The translations under genes and the position numbers were made by a program. DNA of 35,360 bases from Hypsibius dujardini (taxonomy: Eukaryota; Tardigrada; Eutardigrada; Parachela; Hypsibiidae), in NCBI GenBank assembly GCA_001579985.1, contig LRSR01010617.1, positions 1 to 35,360 of the forward strand, in the 5' to 3' direction. The notes beneath the pieces are model-generated. The model saw nothing but the letters and a program-made list of their open reading frames with translations, was not told the DNA's origin and did no database searches. Numbering within the stretch: the stretch's first letter is position 1; every line of letters begins with the position of its first letter. Below are positions 21,718-34,408 of this stretch, in pieces.

Positions 21718-24700
21718 GGTCTGTGTGTCTGTCTTTCTTTCTAACAGAGGTATCACTCATGCAGAGCGGCTTACAACAAGCTGGACAGCGACGCTTCCTG
21801 CCGGACAGCAATTGCATGGGCCTCCACCTGGTCCCGGTACATCTGTGGCGGCTGGATGGGAGTGTATTTTGGCTTATCTCGGAATCCTCTAAAATATAGT
21901 ACATGCTGGCAACGAAGCAGATCCATCAAGTCCAAGCGGAAAAACTCACCTAGTCCTATGAAGGGCCAAATGCACACCCCGTGCAGCGGAATTGTCCGAA
22001 CTTAAAGAGTGACGACTGAACGTGACGTAGGCCCTTTAAGAAAGTTACCACCAATGTCTTTCTTCTTCACTAGAAAATCAGAGGCTACGACTAACTTATC
22101 AGCAGCGGCATCGGTGGTGTACATGATGTCCGGTGGAATCTCATTGGGATGCTCCACGAGCGCGCGCAGCTGCTCCTCATACAGAGGACCATCTTTGCCA
22201 GGCAGATGCGTAAACTGCAAGCACCAAACAAATAAGCGAAACCCACCTGCCGTTTAGCCCGTGTTGTGTTTACAGTCATTTATAAATCCCATTCAAATTG
22301 GGCAACAACAAAATTTTGAAATTTTTACTTTAAATTTAATTGTTATAAAAATAATTTAAAGTTACCCTTCCACACCAGTTTAAAATTACACACGTAACAC
22401 TATTTTAACTTTGCTTAATTCAAATGCATGTTGAAAACTTACATGTACCGTGAAGAGCCAGATTTTAGTTTCTCCGCCCAAATGTTTAAACGATTAAAGT
22501 TTCAAAATCTCTAAAGTTTTATTTTTGAGAAACAAACAAAAATAAAAAAAGAGTCAATAAAAATTTCAATTTAGCTTCAGTGTAGTTTTTCTAGCTTGGT
22601 TTGGCCTCTCACCTCGACCGTCAGTTGAGGATCTCCGTAAGGTAGCGTCTCGGCTGCATAACGTGAATCAATCGGCTTTTGGACGAAATAATTTGGGTAA
22701 AAAGCTGCCGCCAGGAGAATCTGCCAGCAAACAAACCAACCCGTTCAGTCCAAAAAAAGATGAGGAAGCATTTGAGAGCTGTTGCAATTGTACCCGGAGA
22801 ATGTCCATTTTGCCCTTCACATCGGCCACTTGCTCGATATCCCCCCGGTCCGGATGGTACATTCCCAGGTTAGATAATCGCAGCTGCAACTCGCTTTTCA
22901 GCTGGTTCAACTGCAAACAGAATCGACTGGCATGAAACAGAATCGACCAGCATGAGCAGCATTGCTGGCATGAAACAGACACGCGTCCAGGTGTCCCTGG
23001 AAGGCTTTCACTTCTGGGACGCTCTCGAACAAACAAACCTCGCGCAACCGGGAGAAGCTGATCAAATGGTCGTCGCACCACCTCTGTTGCTGCTCAAAGT
23101 TCAGGATCTGTCCACTGCCGCGAGCGGCCACATACAGCTCCCATGCGAGAAGGAGACTGACAGAATCCGAGCCGAAATCGGCACCGTACATGATGCGCCG
23201 GTCGTACCAGTCCTCTAGGGGATTCCGGCCGGTGTTGATGGACGTCGCGAACACAGATTGGATGCTGAGCCCCGCAGCTAGAAGACGAATGAAAAAAAGA
23301 CACGGTAAATAGTGGCAAAAAAAACCAGTTTGCAAGCCATATAATTGTCGCAAAGACAAACTAATTTCAAAACGAGAAAAAATTAAATAAAGCAATATAT
23401 TAAATAATATATATATGCAACTTACTTTTAACTGAAACAATTCAAACGATATAATATATTAATTCAAATAAAGTAACATATTCCCATTTAGCATTAATTT
23501 TAGATTTTATAACACAATGAGGACTAAAATAAAATACACGTTTTTAAAAGAGACGCACACCGCAAAGCTTCTACCATACCGAGTAGTATGCCATCACCAA
23601 GGACTCCAAAGACGTAAGAGAAAATCAGCAGGCGTCCGAGATGAGGGCTGACCGGCAGACTGCCCAAGATTTTGCCCATCTCCGTGAGATCGCCGTTGTC
23701 AGGACAGATTTGGCCATCCATCTTCAGTCCCAGTGCACCCAACTACAACCACATAATAAAGTCTTTTAGGGTCTTCCTTAAATGCTCCATAGGGCTACAG
23801 TCGAACCTCTTTCAACTGCAGAATGCCGATGATCACATCCTTCTTCGCTGGTGGGTCCAACAATAATGAAAACAAATCGTGCGGCTTCCAAGTGCGCGGC
23901 AGATTCAACGCTTTGACGTGAAGGATGGAGTGGTGCAACGGAGACACCTAGCACAGGACCAGAACAGTAACCAACTGTATGTTTATCTTGGTCCGTCTGT
24001 CTGTCTGTCCGTCTGCCTGTCACTCTCTGTGTCTTTCACTCTCTGTTCGCCTGTCACTGGCTGTGTTTGCTTGTCTATCCGTGCATTGGCTCAAACATTG
24101 AAAAATCACAGGCATGTCAATGTAAAAGACCCTAGTTACCGTTATATCCGGTTTTTCGTGCTCCAGTAGGCGTTTGTAGAAGGCGCTCGGTACGAAACAG
24201 TAGTAGGTACCTTGGGTGACGCGACCGGTGCGACCTTTTCGTTGCTTCATATTAGCCTGCGAAGCCCACTGAACCGCCAGTCGGGGCACATCCAGTTGGC
24301 TGTCCACAATCAGACGCTTGGTCAAACCAAAGTCGATGACTATTACGACGAGCGAAAACGACAGCATCGTAGAAGGCGTTCGAACGAGATTGAAATGAAT
24401 TAAGGAGGTCATGATTGAAACCGGTACCGAAGACAACGTATGGAATAGTGACGGAGCTTTCCGCCACGTTGGTGGACAAAATGATACGGCGAACATTGGG
24501 CGCCGGATGACGCATCACAGCATCATGCGCTTCTTGCGGGAGGGATGAATGCAGTTTCATAATTTCCCAGTTGCACCTGGATCGGGAGACGAGAAGACAT
24601 TACAAGGCGAAGTAACCGTCTATACTACAGTAAACAAACAGACACACAGAAAAACAGCATCAGGCAAAGAAGCATACACAAACAGGCAAACAAACGTTCA

Positions 24701-25981
24701 GATTGAATGATAGAAACAGAAAAACAAGTAGGCAGACAGATAGACAGACAGACATCCAGACATCCAGAGAGATATCCAGGCAGTCAGAAGGACACAAAAC
24801 AGGCAATCAAATAGGTACTCCTACAGACAGACAAACAAACAAGCAGAATGGCCTGAGCAAAAAAAATCAAGACTTTACCCTTTCTGCTCGGCTTCCTTGG
24901 TCAATAAAGTTTCCATATCGTTGATGTCTGGCATACCTGTAAATTAAATTTATTGTGACATCAGACACACCAATATATACACATAGGATAATGGCAAACC
25001 TGGCAGAAACATCAAGACTGCCCCCACGTGATCCACAGTAACATTGTGCTGGCCGCAAGATAGCTCAGGCCGCCTGCAACAGAAAGGGGTCACTAAGACG
25101 TACGTGGACGACTAGCCAGAAGAGAAATAGTTACAGAATAGTTAGCTCGTGATGGGGCAGTCGGCCGATCAGTTTCACGGCTTCCTCGCAGACGAACGGT
25201 TTGAGCTCTGGTTCGTCCAGCTCGAACACCATCCTCTTCATATATAAATCCGAAAATTGCACAGAAACATTGAGTGGTTAAAGATTAGTAAAACTAATAT
25301 CAAATAATTACATTCGGCTTATCCATGCGTGGGCAAATGTCTTCCAGGAAGTGCTCATCAATTTCCTTGCTATACCCGGTACTCAGGTTGACCACAGCCG
25401 GCGCGAGTGTGGGTCCGGCTTCAGCGAAGTAATTCTTCACTTTAGTCAAATTCATTGTCGCTGACATAATTATTAACTGAAATCAGCACGGAAAACACAT
25501 TTTCATTCGCTCAAACTCGCATTCCAAATCTCCCTTTACCTTGACGTTAGGACTGTTCTCCTGCATCATCTTCTTGACTAGCATCAGTGACAAATCCGTA
25601 TCCTGACCGCGTTCGTGGACCTTCGACAAGGAACTCATTCAATTCAACAGACATTGTTTTTGTGATCAAGGAATTTTGGCCGACACCTTACCTCATCCAG
25701 AAAGATGTGAGTGAACTGATTGAGATTGAGCTGTCCACCGGCAATTTTGAGGAATATCGCCGTAGTACAGAAGATCAGGCGGGTATAGCGGCAGGCATGT
25801 CGACTCATTCCAACCTTTCAGAGGATGTGGAAAGAAGAATGTTTCAGTTCACAACGTGGTTAACGGACTGACAAACCCACGAATGTTAAGCGCATGCTCG
25901 CCTATAGTTCTGCTCATTACTCGGTCTGTTTATTGATCTGTCCATCTGTCTGACTGCCTGCCTGTCTGCCTCTTGTCTGCC

Positions 25982-26030
<49 letters not shown>

Positions 26031-28074
26031 TTCTGTCCTTCTGTCTTTCTGTCTGTCTGTCTCTGTATGTATGTCTGTCTCAATGTCTGTCTGTCTGCCT
26101 GTTTGTAACTCCGTATCCTTATCAGCCCTGCATGTACACAGTCGCAATGACAGATGACGAAAACTTACGTGATAGCCGACAAGGTGGCCGGTCTTCCAGG
26201 GTCGACCTTTACGATCTCTTCGCAAGGAAGCCACCCGCTTGGCATTCGTGTAGGCAGCCAACCGACGCGGCTGCGTCACCATGATATCACACAACTTCCC
26301 TTCGCGCGCGCACTCATCCAGGATAAAGAGTGGGATATGCGTGGTCTTTCCGGTTCCAGTCTGCCCGACAATGATGGTGACACGGTTGTCGCGGATCGAT
26401 TGCAGAATCTGGAGAAAATGTTCAACCCAATCAAAACCCGTTTGTGAAGAGCTAAGCTCGGAAAGCATGTCAAAGTCGAACCTCATCGCGCGAATGTGTG
26501 ACGGAGAGGCCAGGATCGTACAACTCTGTCTGCTTGCTGTTGTAGAAGCGATCATACTTGAAGGGTCGATGCTGTGCTAATGATGATTTGGATGGGGAAC
26601 TTCCAGCAACACTTTCGTCATCCTTGAGGTCTTCGAAATCGGCGTACAAGTCTTGTAATAGTTCGTCTTCCGGATCGGCCGTCGACAGCTGAAAGGTACA
26701 TCAAAATATTCAAATACACAAATTAAAAAGTGCCAAATCAATTAATGGCTTGACAAATCACCCATTTTCTAAGCTGTGTAATGCTAGTAATTTATTGTTA
26801 AAAAGGTATTCTTGTAAGTTGGAAAAGATAAATTTTTTAGGTTCCATGGCTTAATAATTTTAATCTAGCTATATTGTATTTTCATAGACACCTAATTTAA
26901 ACTCGACATTTAGTCGGAAAATCAGATTTTAGAAGCTTAGAATAAGATTTAAATTTTTCTAAAAATCAGCTTCACTCAAACAAACTTTACTAAAAAATTT
27001 TAATCCGCATCCTAAATAACAATAATTTTACTGTAGGAACTTACCGCTTCGAAAGCGGCCGGCAACAAAGCGTCCACGTCATTGGGATCGGCGAAGAGGC
27101 GCTGCTTCTTCAACTCCTCGATATCGAGTTCCGGCTCATCGCTGAACAAGAATAAATCTTCAGAGTAATGACAATTTCAACATTTGTTCACTCTCGGTGT
27201 CATGTCGTATCTATGTCTATGTATGTGTCGAAGTCCCTGTCTATGTCTGTGCCTGTGTGCCTTTGTCTATGTCTGTGTATGTGCCTGTTTTTCCAAATCT
27301 TTCTATTGAGCTTACGTTGTGAAATGGTACGGCACTTCCACCACCGGCACATACGGCTTCGAGGGAATCAGCCTGGACTGCAAGTATTCATTGAACCAGC
27401 GGCTGTCAGGGGGACCGTTGTCAATGTATGACCTGCCCTTGTAAAGGATAATCTCTTTCTCCTTTGTTCGTTCCTAAAAAATTGGCGGCTAGACAGAATT
27501 GCAGGAACGGAAAGGCGTCCAGCAGGCGAGGAAACGACAGATCAATATAATATTTAAAAATTCTGATCACAATCGATAGTTCAATCAAGCACAAGTCAAA
27601 CGGAGAAACACGAATACAATTAATGCACAAAATTAATATTGTCGCTATCAACGGTCTGTTTTTAAATCGGGCATGGTGAATGCTAATTTTAATTCACATT
27701 TTGAACTAATCCACACGATACGTAATTATTAATTATTATATATTATAATAACATATATTATAATTGAATGAAGACACCAAAGTAGACCCTCAATCGACCA
27801 ATCAGGCTACCAGTTGTTACTTGAACAGAAACGCTGACTTAATCAACAATCAAGCAATCTACCCACAACTTACATGATCCATCTCCTCGTCTTCCAATGC
27901 CTGATTCAAGCCTTCCTTCTTCACTCGCTCCCCGTAGAGTTTTGCATCTCTACATTCCTGGATGATCCTCAACGTCTGCTCAATCGGCGGCACCGGTCCG
28001 GGGCGTTGCAAACGGACCTTCGGCCGTGATTTACCGGCAGCAGTCAGACGGCTTTCACTGCCGGTCAGCGCCAT
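17863..28074 (-). CDS. TDRD9: TDRD9 / spindle-E DExH-box helicase with Tudor domain, 33 exons
   Basis: Exons (minus order): 28074-27874, 27473-27316, 27141-27045, 26688-26482, 26408-26169, 25814-25692, 25620-25540, 25476-25312, 25235-25135, 25073-25000, 24936-24879, 24576-24428, 24339-24140, 23947-23807, 23742-23580, 23277-23039, 22910-22794, 22720-22613, 22214-22096, 22033-21950, 21888-21775, 21432-21333, 21269-21174, 21028-20915, 20634-20510, 20422-20341, 20258-20019, 19764-19649, 19526-19311, 19064-18908, 18841-18699, 18321-18103, 18028-17863 (1,570 aa). Family role: germline piRNA pathway and transposon silencing. Seen: Walker A GQTGTGKT (236-243), TQPRR, DEVH (341-344), SAT (374-376), QRKGRTGR (584-591), a helicase-associated region, a Tudor core with FLVDFGEYV (about 1050-1120), YPEHDLRASFDV-type TDRD9 C-terminal sequence, and a C-terminal Cys2-His2 finger (C1534, C1537, H1550, H1556). 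Some donors are weak (GTTCGA twice). A small missed exon is possible; family identity is firm. Confidence 0.95.
18410..18612. repeat. GTCT/GTGTCT microsatellite, TDRD9 intron 31
   Basis: A pure CTGT run, then GTGTGTCT, then CTGCCTGTCTGC words, lies wholly between exons 31 and 32. In the TDRD9 transcript it reads as AGAC. Overlapping open frames on both strands are artefacts. Confidence 0.93.
19212..19296. repeat. Short GGCAGGCAGACAGATA-type repeat, TDRD9 intron 29
   Basis: A degenerate AGACAGATAGGCAGGCA tract sits in intron 29. Its orientation is opposite to most tracts in this gene, so the pre-mRNA carries the GTCT sense here. Confidence 0.75.
19789..19945. repeat. GTCT/GTCGGTCG microsatellite, TDRD9 intron 27
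   Basis: An array of CTGT and CGGT tetramers with TCTCTCTGT variants is confined to intron 27 and reads as AGAC in the transcript. The acceptor of exon 28 lies directly beside it. Confidence 0.92.
20741..20876. repeat. GTCT/GTTT microsatellite, TDRD9 intron 24
   Basis: A CTGT core of about 13 units, with GTTT and GCCT flanks, lies wholly between exons 24 and 25. Confidence 0.9.
21535..21745. repeat. GTCT microsatellite, TDRD9 intron 21
   Basis: A degenerate pyrimidine-rich leader runs into a pure CTGT core (about 21655-21712). The whole tract lies inside intron 21, next to the donor of exon 21. Confidence 0.9.
23991..24064. repeat. Short GTCT/CACTCTCTGT tract, TDRD9 intron 13
   Basis: A short imperfect CTGT and CTGTCACTCTCTGT tract is confined to intron 13 and is more decayed than the neighbouring arrays. 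Confidence 0.75.
24703..24845. repeat. Degenerate AGAC tract, TDRD9 intron 11
   Basis: AGACAGATAGACAGACAGACATCC-like words, broken by other sequence, lie in intron 11. On the sense strand of TDRD9 this is GTCT, opposite to most other tracts of the gene. Confidence 0.75.
25921..26105. repeat. GTCT microsatellite, TDRD9 intron 5
   Basis: A pure CTGT core (about 25980-26030), followed by CTTTCTGTCC variants, lies wholly in intron 5 between the Walker A exon and the next helicase exon. Confidence 0.92.
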
Positions 28075-28813
28075 TTCCCAAAAAAACAGTGTTGTCTTCC
28101 AGAGAATGATTTTCGGCTACAAACGGACAGAAATTGTGAACTCAAAAGCCGAAGCGATGTGAAGAGATGGAGGAGCAAAGGAAGACAATAGAAACAAATA
28201 ATGACGAAGTTCTCGTACAGTACGAAGTACGATTATTTTATACTGTTATTTTTACAAATGTGCTCGCACACAAAGCCGAAAAAATTCGACATATCTATAC
28301 ATTTCCGCAATATTATCAACCGAAGTTTCAAATGTTCTCAGCGGAACATATTAGTTTCAGAAAGAACAAACAGTTATTTGCAGCAAGAACATTATTCTAC
28401 CGACTATTTAGTAGTATCATTATCTCGAACCGAATAGTTATTTCTTTCAATTGAGCGATTAACTTGTAGCGAACCGACGTGAACTGAACTGAGAAGATCA
28501 AAGGCGACCAGTGATTGATTGATCGGTTGGCTAACTGAGATCTTGTTCGTTTAAATATCTTCAAGAATGACGAATATTCTGATTGATTGTTGGATTGTGT
28601 GGTTTCTTCAGCGACCTCATTGGCAAGAATTTTGTGAAAACGATTTTTGATCCTATGTTGTGTCTTCCTGCGCGTGAGTGGCCTTATCTGAGGCCGAGCT
28701 CACAAACATGATCATACTTCTTCCTGGAAGTAGTGTCTGAACTATTGTAAAAGCAAAGGAAGGTTTTTTATCTGAAGCAATCTTTCTTGGCGGGCAAAAA
28801 GAACGAGGCAAGC
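28075..28813. promoter_or_regulatory. Head-to-head intergenic region (candidate bidirectional promoter)
   Basis: The TDRD9 start codon (28074, minus) and the start codon of the unknown gene (28814, plus) face away from each other with 739 bp between them. Both transcripts must start in this interval, so shared or abutting promoters are likely. I see no clear TATA box. Repeated ATTGATTGATCGG/GATTGATTG words lie near 28514-28527 and 28580-28590. An open frame at 28167-28454 has AT-rich, unrecognisable content and is not called. Confidence 0.6.
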
Positions 28814-31800
28814 ATGGACTTGAACGATCTCCTAATGGGTTATGACGGCCAGAACGACGGTTACGGGTTTGACAATGATGGCGGCGGCGACTACAATTTT
28901 GTCTTCGACTCGGATCTGCAGGATCTGGCAGCGATACAGCAGCAGCCAGCGCAGCTGGAATACGTGGATGGTAAGTTTTTGCGATTGTTCTCCCTCAATC
29001 AATCAACTAAGTCGGAGCAATATTGAATCGCCGGATAATATTTTTACTGCAGTGGGGAGCCTTGATTGGATGATTAATCGACAACAATGTACTTCCTGCT
29101 TTGACATTTTCCTAATGCTAATCTTGCTAGCCAGACGTTCTGCGGATTTACGAAAGTCGCGAAGGGATCCTTGCTGATTTTTTCGTAAAGTGAAATTATA
29201 TTTCATAGTGTCTCAAAGTGGAACGACGAATTTTAATACAAATCCAGTATTAAGTGTTGCCGACACAGGACTTCAACTCAATTTCTTTTACTAGATACTG
29301 GGAATTTTTTAGTAATTGTAGGATTTCACGTCTGAGAACATGTGTTAGCGGGTACTCCCCAGTCCACACCGTCGTTGTGGAGGTGGAAATTAAATTGTTT
29401 TTGAGTTGTGTGCGTGCAATCAGTCAATCAATGCACGACTTGTGATGTGGTATTGTCTTTTATTGACACGTTGTCGAATATTTTACAGAATCAGGGACAG
29501 GTGGGAACATTCCGCTGCCGATCATTCAAGCCCCTGTTATTCCGGAACCTGCACCTGGTGAGTGATGTATGATCTAGTCCTAGTACCTTTCTAATTCAAA
29601 AGACGAAAATCTCTGTTCATGGCGTGTATTTCGTCCTATGGTTGATTGTTGTATTGATCACGTTTGTTTTACTTGATTGAGCTTGTTTTGTGTAAAATTG
29701 TACATTCATATTAGAAATTTTCAGATATAAGATTCTCTAATTTTAACATCCTAATTTCAATGCCGTCTGTTTGGCCAAATGTTCCAGATTTTAATCTGTC
29801 ACGTGAACGTGCCATTTCTTATCTACTGCAAGACGTCCATGACATGTTTCTCAGTAGTAATTTAATAATTTGTGCTCTTCAGCGCTCTTTAATGTTAAAT
29901 TCAGTATTGAAGTTAATACTAAAAATACGTGCTTCAACTCACCCGGGTATTCTTATTGAATTATATTCTTATTCTTATTGAATGATCTTGTTCATTCATC
30001 GGTGCGGTTCCATTTTTTCATTATTTTATTTTTCTTTGCAATTAGGTTCTACAAATTGGCTGAAGGAACATTTGATTAAAATGATTGTTAGTGCGTGCTG
30101 CTCTTAGTGTATGCCTTCAAGCGCAAGCTCAAGCTGTTATCTGCAGTAAAATCAGAGAAAAAAATGGCGCGCAGTTTTGAACGGTCTTCTTGATTGTTTG
30201 ATTGAAGAATTAAACCTTCCTGTTAATTATTTCCCTGATACACGGTGGACGCAGAGATTGCTGTGTTCTCTGTCACCCCTTTATTTTCGATCTCTGTACC
30301 CGATTTACTCAACGGGTTCCTTTATCTTGTTCAGTGATCGTCGTGGCACCATCCCTGCCGAAAGTCGTCGAACCCCGCCGGCGGATGTTCAAAGTTAAAG
30401 TCAACATCCACAAGGCTCCGTTTGGCTTCCAACGGCCGGACTTTCTGACTCGTCAGTCTGCCTGTCAAGCCGGTGCGAGCACGTCTGCTGCTCCGGCCGA
30501 GCCGGTTTTTCCACCGAATGAAGCGGAACCTCCCAAGAAAGACGTGCCTGTTCGGGAAGACATCTCCATCATGTCATCTATGATGCGTGCCGTCAGTGTC
30601 GGCGGCAGCAAGAAGAATCTCCCGTCGCCGGATGAGCAACCGACCCTGGTAGCAATCACGCTGGCCACAATGTCAAAGTCCGACCGCCGGCGGCAGTTCC
30701 TGGAGGGGTTGCGGTCCTTCGATAGCCGCTTCAACCGGTCAGTCGCGGCGCGGCAGGCGGAAGAGGACGAGAAGCGAGCGTTGGAATTGGATAGTCTAAT
30801 CCTGCAGCAGGGCAGTGGCGGAGGAGGAGATGGAGGAGAAGATGCGCAACCCGAAGCGCAGGCAGGCACCGAATCCGCCAAGGAAGGTGTGTTTAAGCGC
30901 AGACTGACTTTCAAACAGACATATCGACAATTGAGAAGTCTGGGGAGATAGACGTCAAACAGGTCGGACAGTGAAATAGGCATATAGACAGACAGACAGA
31001 CAGACAGCAGACAGACAGACAGACAGACAGACAGGTAGACAGACGGTCTAAGAGACAGCCATTAGACTGACAAACAGTGAGAACAATAAAGAAAATTGAA
31101 CGTTTGTAGATGTGTCGTCCTTTTTTTCTAGTGGTGGAACCAGAAGCCGAATCCGATGATGACTTCGAGGATGTAGGAGTGGATCACGGTCTACATCACG
31201 GCTCAACCGCCTGCGTTTCATCTTCCGGTGCTTCCACTTCCAGTATGTTTCATGTTCTCAAGTGTTGTGAACGTTGGTACTCTTTCTGCGTTATGGCTCC
31301 TTCCGGTCTAATCCTCATCTAACGAATTGGTTGGGTTATTGAATGTTGGAACTGTTACGTCTTTGTTCATACAGTATTGGCTGCTGTTCTTGCAGTGGGA
31401 AAGCTGCGACCATCGCCGATAGAAAATCCTCCGGAACTGCTTCCGTCAACATTTCGAGCTGCGCCTGTGGTGCCCATTAGTACGTATAAGACCGCGGTTC
31501 TGCCTGCGCCTGGTCCAGTTCGGTCTCTTCTCACGTCCCCATTGATGGCGAAGGCCGACGGCGGCAGTTGTGTCTCGCAGTCACCCGTGAAGGATGCTGC
31601 TTACGCGTCAGTGTTTGATGAGCCTATGGAAAGTCCCCGTGAGTATTCCTGTTATGAAAGGCAAAAAACAAACTGAATTGTCAAATTATTATTCAATTAA
31701 ATACAATTAGTTGAAAATTAATTGAACTTTTAATTTCATTAAAATTAAATCAAACCAAATTAAAAATAAGCTATTAACTGAAATTATTTGAGGACCATAC

Positions 31801-34374
31801 TGATTGTTTGCTTAGCTGTAAAGTGAAGTTTAGTCGGAATAGTTTTGCTAGCTTTCCCATCTTGAATAACTTCTATAATAAACAGTTTTAGGTTATTTTC
31901 CAATCGGTTTATTGAATTGAAAAAAAAATTAGTGACTCCTGAAATTTGACATTAAAGATTTTGGGTTTAGGTTTGGTGTATGTAATTTTGTGATCCCTGT
32001 CCCTCATTATGGTTTTATTATAGCTCCTGTAACTACGGCTCCGTTGCGGAAATCACCGAAGAAAGCAGATTCGTCGGCACCTTCTGCCATTGTAACCAAA
32101 GTGAATCTCCCAGCCAAAGTGAATCTCACAGCCAAAGTGAATCTCACAGCTGAGGAAGAGTTGGCCATCAGTTCTGACAATGACGACGCTTACCCTGTTA
32201 AGAAGACGTTCCAGCCCAAGTCGGTACAGCGGAAGCGCCCGCCTCCGAAGGAGCGCCCTGAATCGAGTAAGATGTCTTTGTCCACTTATCGGGAATATCT
32301 TGAGAGGACGACTTTAAAGGTCTTCTAAATTTTTGGTATAATCCTAGGTGAGAAGCGACAGAAAGTCCAAACTGCCTCCAAGTCAGTTCCGGCAAAGTTG
32401 ACGGCCATTGGGAAGCGAACGCGGTTAAACGCGCCAAATGCTTCTCGTGAGTTGCCTCCGCCTAGGTGAAGCTGTTTTCCACTACGACTTGCTAATTGTC
32501 CTTGCCCCCTACAGCTTCCCCTCCGTTGGTTGAAGCAATCGATTCCGCACTCGACGAACTGATCTTCGCCTTCGGTCCTCGAACTGCAGCAGGTACAGTT
32601 ATCAGAAGTAGTTTATCCCTTTTAAAGTTCGGTCTTTCCTATAACCGGTATTGATGGTCATTTCTGTTTCTTTTTGTTCTTCAGTTAGCCCGAAAAAGGA
32701 CACTCTTGCCAACAAAGAGCCCCTTAAAGTGGATGTGAATGCTCTTCGGGATAAGCTGTCTTGCTCAAGGGATGAGGACGAGATTGTCGTGACAGGAGCG
32801 ACTGCTGGTAAAAAGTCCCCTCCGTAAAGTTTCAGCTAACTACCTCGTAATCTACGTAATCTCCACTGTTCAAATCTCTCTTGCTAATTTGTTTTTGTTT
32901 TTGTGGGATTAGGATTTTCACTGGAGAGACAGAGCGTGGGCCTGCTGTTCACGAAACTGGAATCCGAGTCTGAATCTTCCCCATCTCGACCTTCCACTTC
33001 CAAGCCTGTCCAGGGTAAGTTTTTTGAAAAATTGTCTGGCATACTGTTGTTATTCGTGATCGGGGTTAGTCCCTCCCTTGATTTAACTGTCCCCTCTAGT
33101 TCCCTTTTGTATCCCTTATTTAGGATCTCCCCCGAAGACGCCTCAGAACGCGCGGTTGGCGAAAGTGAAACGGTACTCGGCGACTGAATCTGCGTCGTCT
33201 AAGCCTTCCAGCTCCGTTGCTGCGCGAGGTACTTTTTTCTAACATCACATTGCACCTTTTTGCAAAAAAAACTTTTGAATCAGCTGTCTAACAGAACATT
33301 TGTATTGTTCTCTGGCCACTATACACACCTAATTTGTAGATATTTCTCAGTCCTTGTCATTCCGGAAGTCTGACCTGACGAAATTGGACATTGCGATGCA
33401 CCAAACGTCGTCGAGGAAATCCGACCCCGTCCACCAGGATGACGAGACCCTATCCCCGCCGACTGCCTCTTCCAGCCAGTCAAGCAACGGTACGTCAGCA
33501 TTTTTAGCAAGCGCTTATACTTGTAATGATAGTGCTTAAACGTTCGCTTCCTCCCTCCGCTGGTGGAGAGAACGCTTTTTTGGTACTTTCCGCTGTTAAG
33601 TGTCTTGTGGTGTCCTTACCTCTGCTTCCTTTCGACCGTGTGAGATGATTCCTTCGGTGAGGTCAGAAGGTTCGTCCATGCTTTTCTTCCACTTACGTTT
33701 ACGTTATACGTTTAGATGCCTTTTGTTTTGTTGCTTTCGTCGTGTTGCGTGGCTCGGTTATATGGACGGCTAACAGAATTGTCGTTTTCCAGCTCCATAC
33801 TCGCCTGTTTTTTCGTTCAAAGAGGAGTCTGCCATTTCCATGTCCGATTCCTCAATAGTGGCATCGCAGTCCAGCAGTGCGGGTGATGGTTCTGGCGCCA
33901 TCAGCCTGCCCAAGAAGGTGGTGGACACGAAGCTCGCCCTGAAACGAGGTGAGATAATGCTTGCGGCTCCTGTTCTTGAAATTTAATATATCACACGTTT
34001 TTGTGTGTTTTTGTTGTTTTTTAGGGGTGGCGACGGTCAACGGACCATCCACATCGTCCGCGCGTGTTTCCGTGGCGTTGTCGGATGATAGTTTAGGGCT
34101 TGTCAGACAGTTCGATAACATCATCCTGGTCAACCCAAAAGCTCACGTATCTCTTCAAGGTATGACGTAAATTCATTTTCGCCGGTTCATCTGTCTGTCT
34201 GTCTGTCTCTCTGCCTGTCGGTCTGTCTGTCTGACTATTCGGCTGCCGTTGGTTGCTCTGTCCAGATTGCTTTTTGCTTGTCTATAGTTAGACAGGTCGG
34301 TCTTTGCTGATCTTTAGTCAACCCTGTCTGTCTTTTTGTCTTTCTGTCTGTCTGTCTGTCGGTCTGTCTGTCTC

Positions 34375-34408
<34 letters not shown>

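Noticed and set aside
22911-23038. Read-through of TDRD9 intron 16 as coding sequence
   Set aside because: It is open for about 40 codons, but the length is not a multiple of three and the frame ends at a stop. Splicing it out joins conserved helicase-associated sequence.
28167-28454. 95-codon plus-strand open frame in the divergent promoter
   Set aside because: AT-rich, no recognisable motif, overlaps another frame, and lies exactly where both flanking genes need promoters.
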